Shown in pieces: positions 63,917 to 64,000 of a DNA stretch of 64,000 bases. A program made the position numbers and the translations under genes. Below the pieces are notes generated by a model that saw only the letters and a program-made list of their open reading frames with translations, ran no database searches and was not told where the DNA came from. Numbering within the stretch: the first letter of the stretch is position 1; each line of letters opens with the position of its first letter. Origin of the DNA: an uncultured Opitutia bacterium (GTDB taxonomy: Bacteria; Verrucomicrobiota; Verrucomicrobiia; Opitutales; Opitutaceae); assembly GCA_903896015.1 (NCBI GenBank), contig CAITWF010000059.1, positions 104,440 through 168,439 on the forward strand. The letters are read 5' to 3'.

Positions 63917-64000
63917 ATGGAAAAACCAAGGAGCCGGAAACCGCGTGGAGCGCGGCGGTCGCGCGCTGAGCGAGTAAAAGTACTGAGCGCGTACCGCGCG
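63917..64000 (+). CDS. 5' end of an unknown gene running off the window
   Basis: An open frame from the ATG at 63917, 28 codons, very basic: MEKPRSRKPRGARRSRAE then RVKVLSAYRA. The composition and the RVKVLSAYRA helix resemble the start of the small IS66-type accessory protein, but the sequence is too short for a secure call. It is next to the group II intron remnant, consistent with an accessory region. Confidence 0.3.
   Translation, partial: MEKPRSRKPRGARRSRAERVKVLSAYRA

Overview
The window is high-GC, densely coding bacterial DNA from a Gram-negative organism: it encodes an LptF/LptG-type permease, an OprB porin, two TonB-dependent receptors, two RND efflux systems and periplasmic enzymes. 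The rpmH-rnpA-yidD-yidC-yebC block, a PPi-type phosphofructokinase, verrucomicrobial-looking pseudopilins and start codons that mostly lack Shine-Dalgarno sequences fit Verrucomicrobiota, probably Opitutaceae. That placement is inference; no rRNA or tRNA gene was seen.

Layout. 1-8.7 kb: cyclophilin (5' truncated), M20 amidohydrolase, a pseudopilin, an FKBP isomerase, a minus-strand group (phosphoesterase, YgjP-type metalloprotease, GH20 hexosaminidase), a Y-family DNA polymerase and a toxin-antitoxin-like pair. 8.8-14.3 kb: rpmH, rnpA, yidD, yidC, yebC, then metX-metW. 14.3-20.5 kb: an ArsR repressor divergent from an operon of a YgaP-like membrane protein, an RND adaptor and permease, a Tll0287-like haem protein, a second YgaP-like protein and a periplasmic rhodanese; the intergenic palindrome overlaps the likely -10 box. 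20.6-26.1 kb: M28 peptidase, prmB, a degenerate rhomboid, a TPR protein and an OprB porin. 26.3-33.8 kb: czcCBA-type metal efflux genes behind a NarL/NarX-type two-component pair. 33.9-37.0 kb: radical SAM protein, SRAP protein, LptF/G permease.

37.0-46.4 kb (minus strand) is a nearly complete arn (L-Ara4N lipid A modification) operon, arnT-arnB-arnC...arnA-arnD. ArnA is split into two genes, and two tandem copies of a cassette (pseudopilin plus a single-pass membrane protein) sit between arnC and the arnA genes. This is the most unusual feature. 46.5-64 kb: a polytopic membrane protein, holA, a methyltransferase, a large M14 carboxypeptidase with Gly/Arg-rich inserts, two TonB-dependent receptors flanking purB and PPi-PFK, and cstA. 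The right end holds a group II intron remnant whose reverse-transcriptase ORF is deleted almost to domain V.

The genes work together in three main ways: envelope remodelling (arn, Lpt), export (CzcCBA and the ArsR-controlled RND system) and nutrient uptake and breakdown (TonB receptors, porin, GH20, M14, M20 and M28 hydrolases, CstA).
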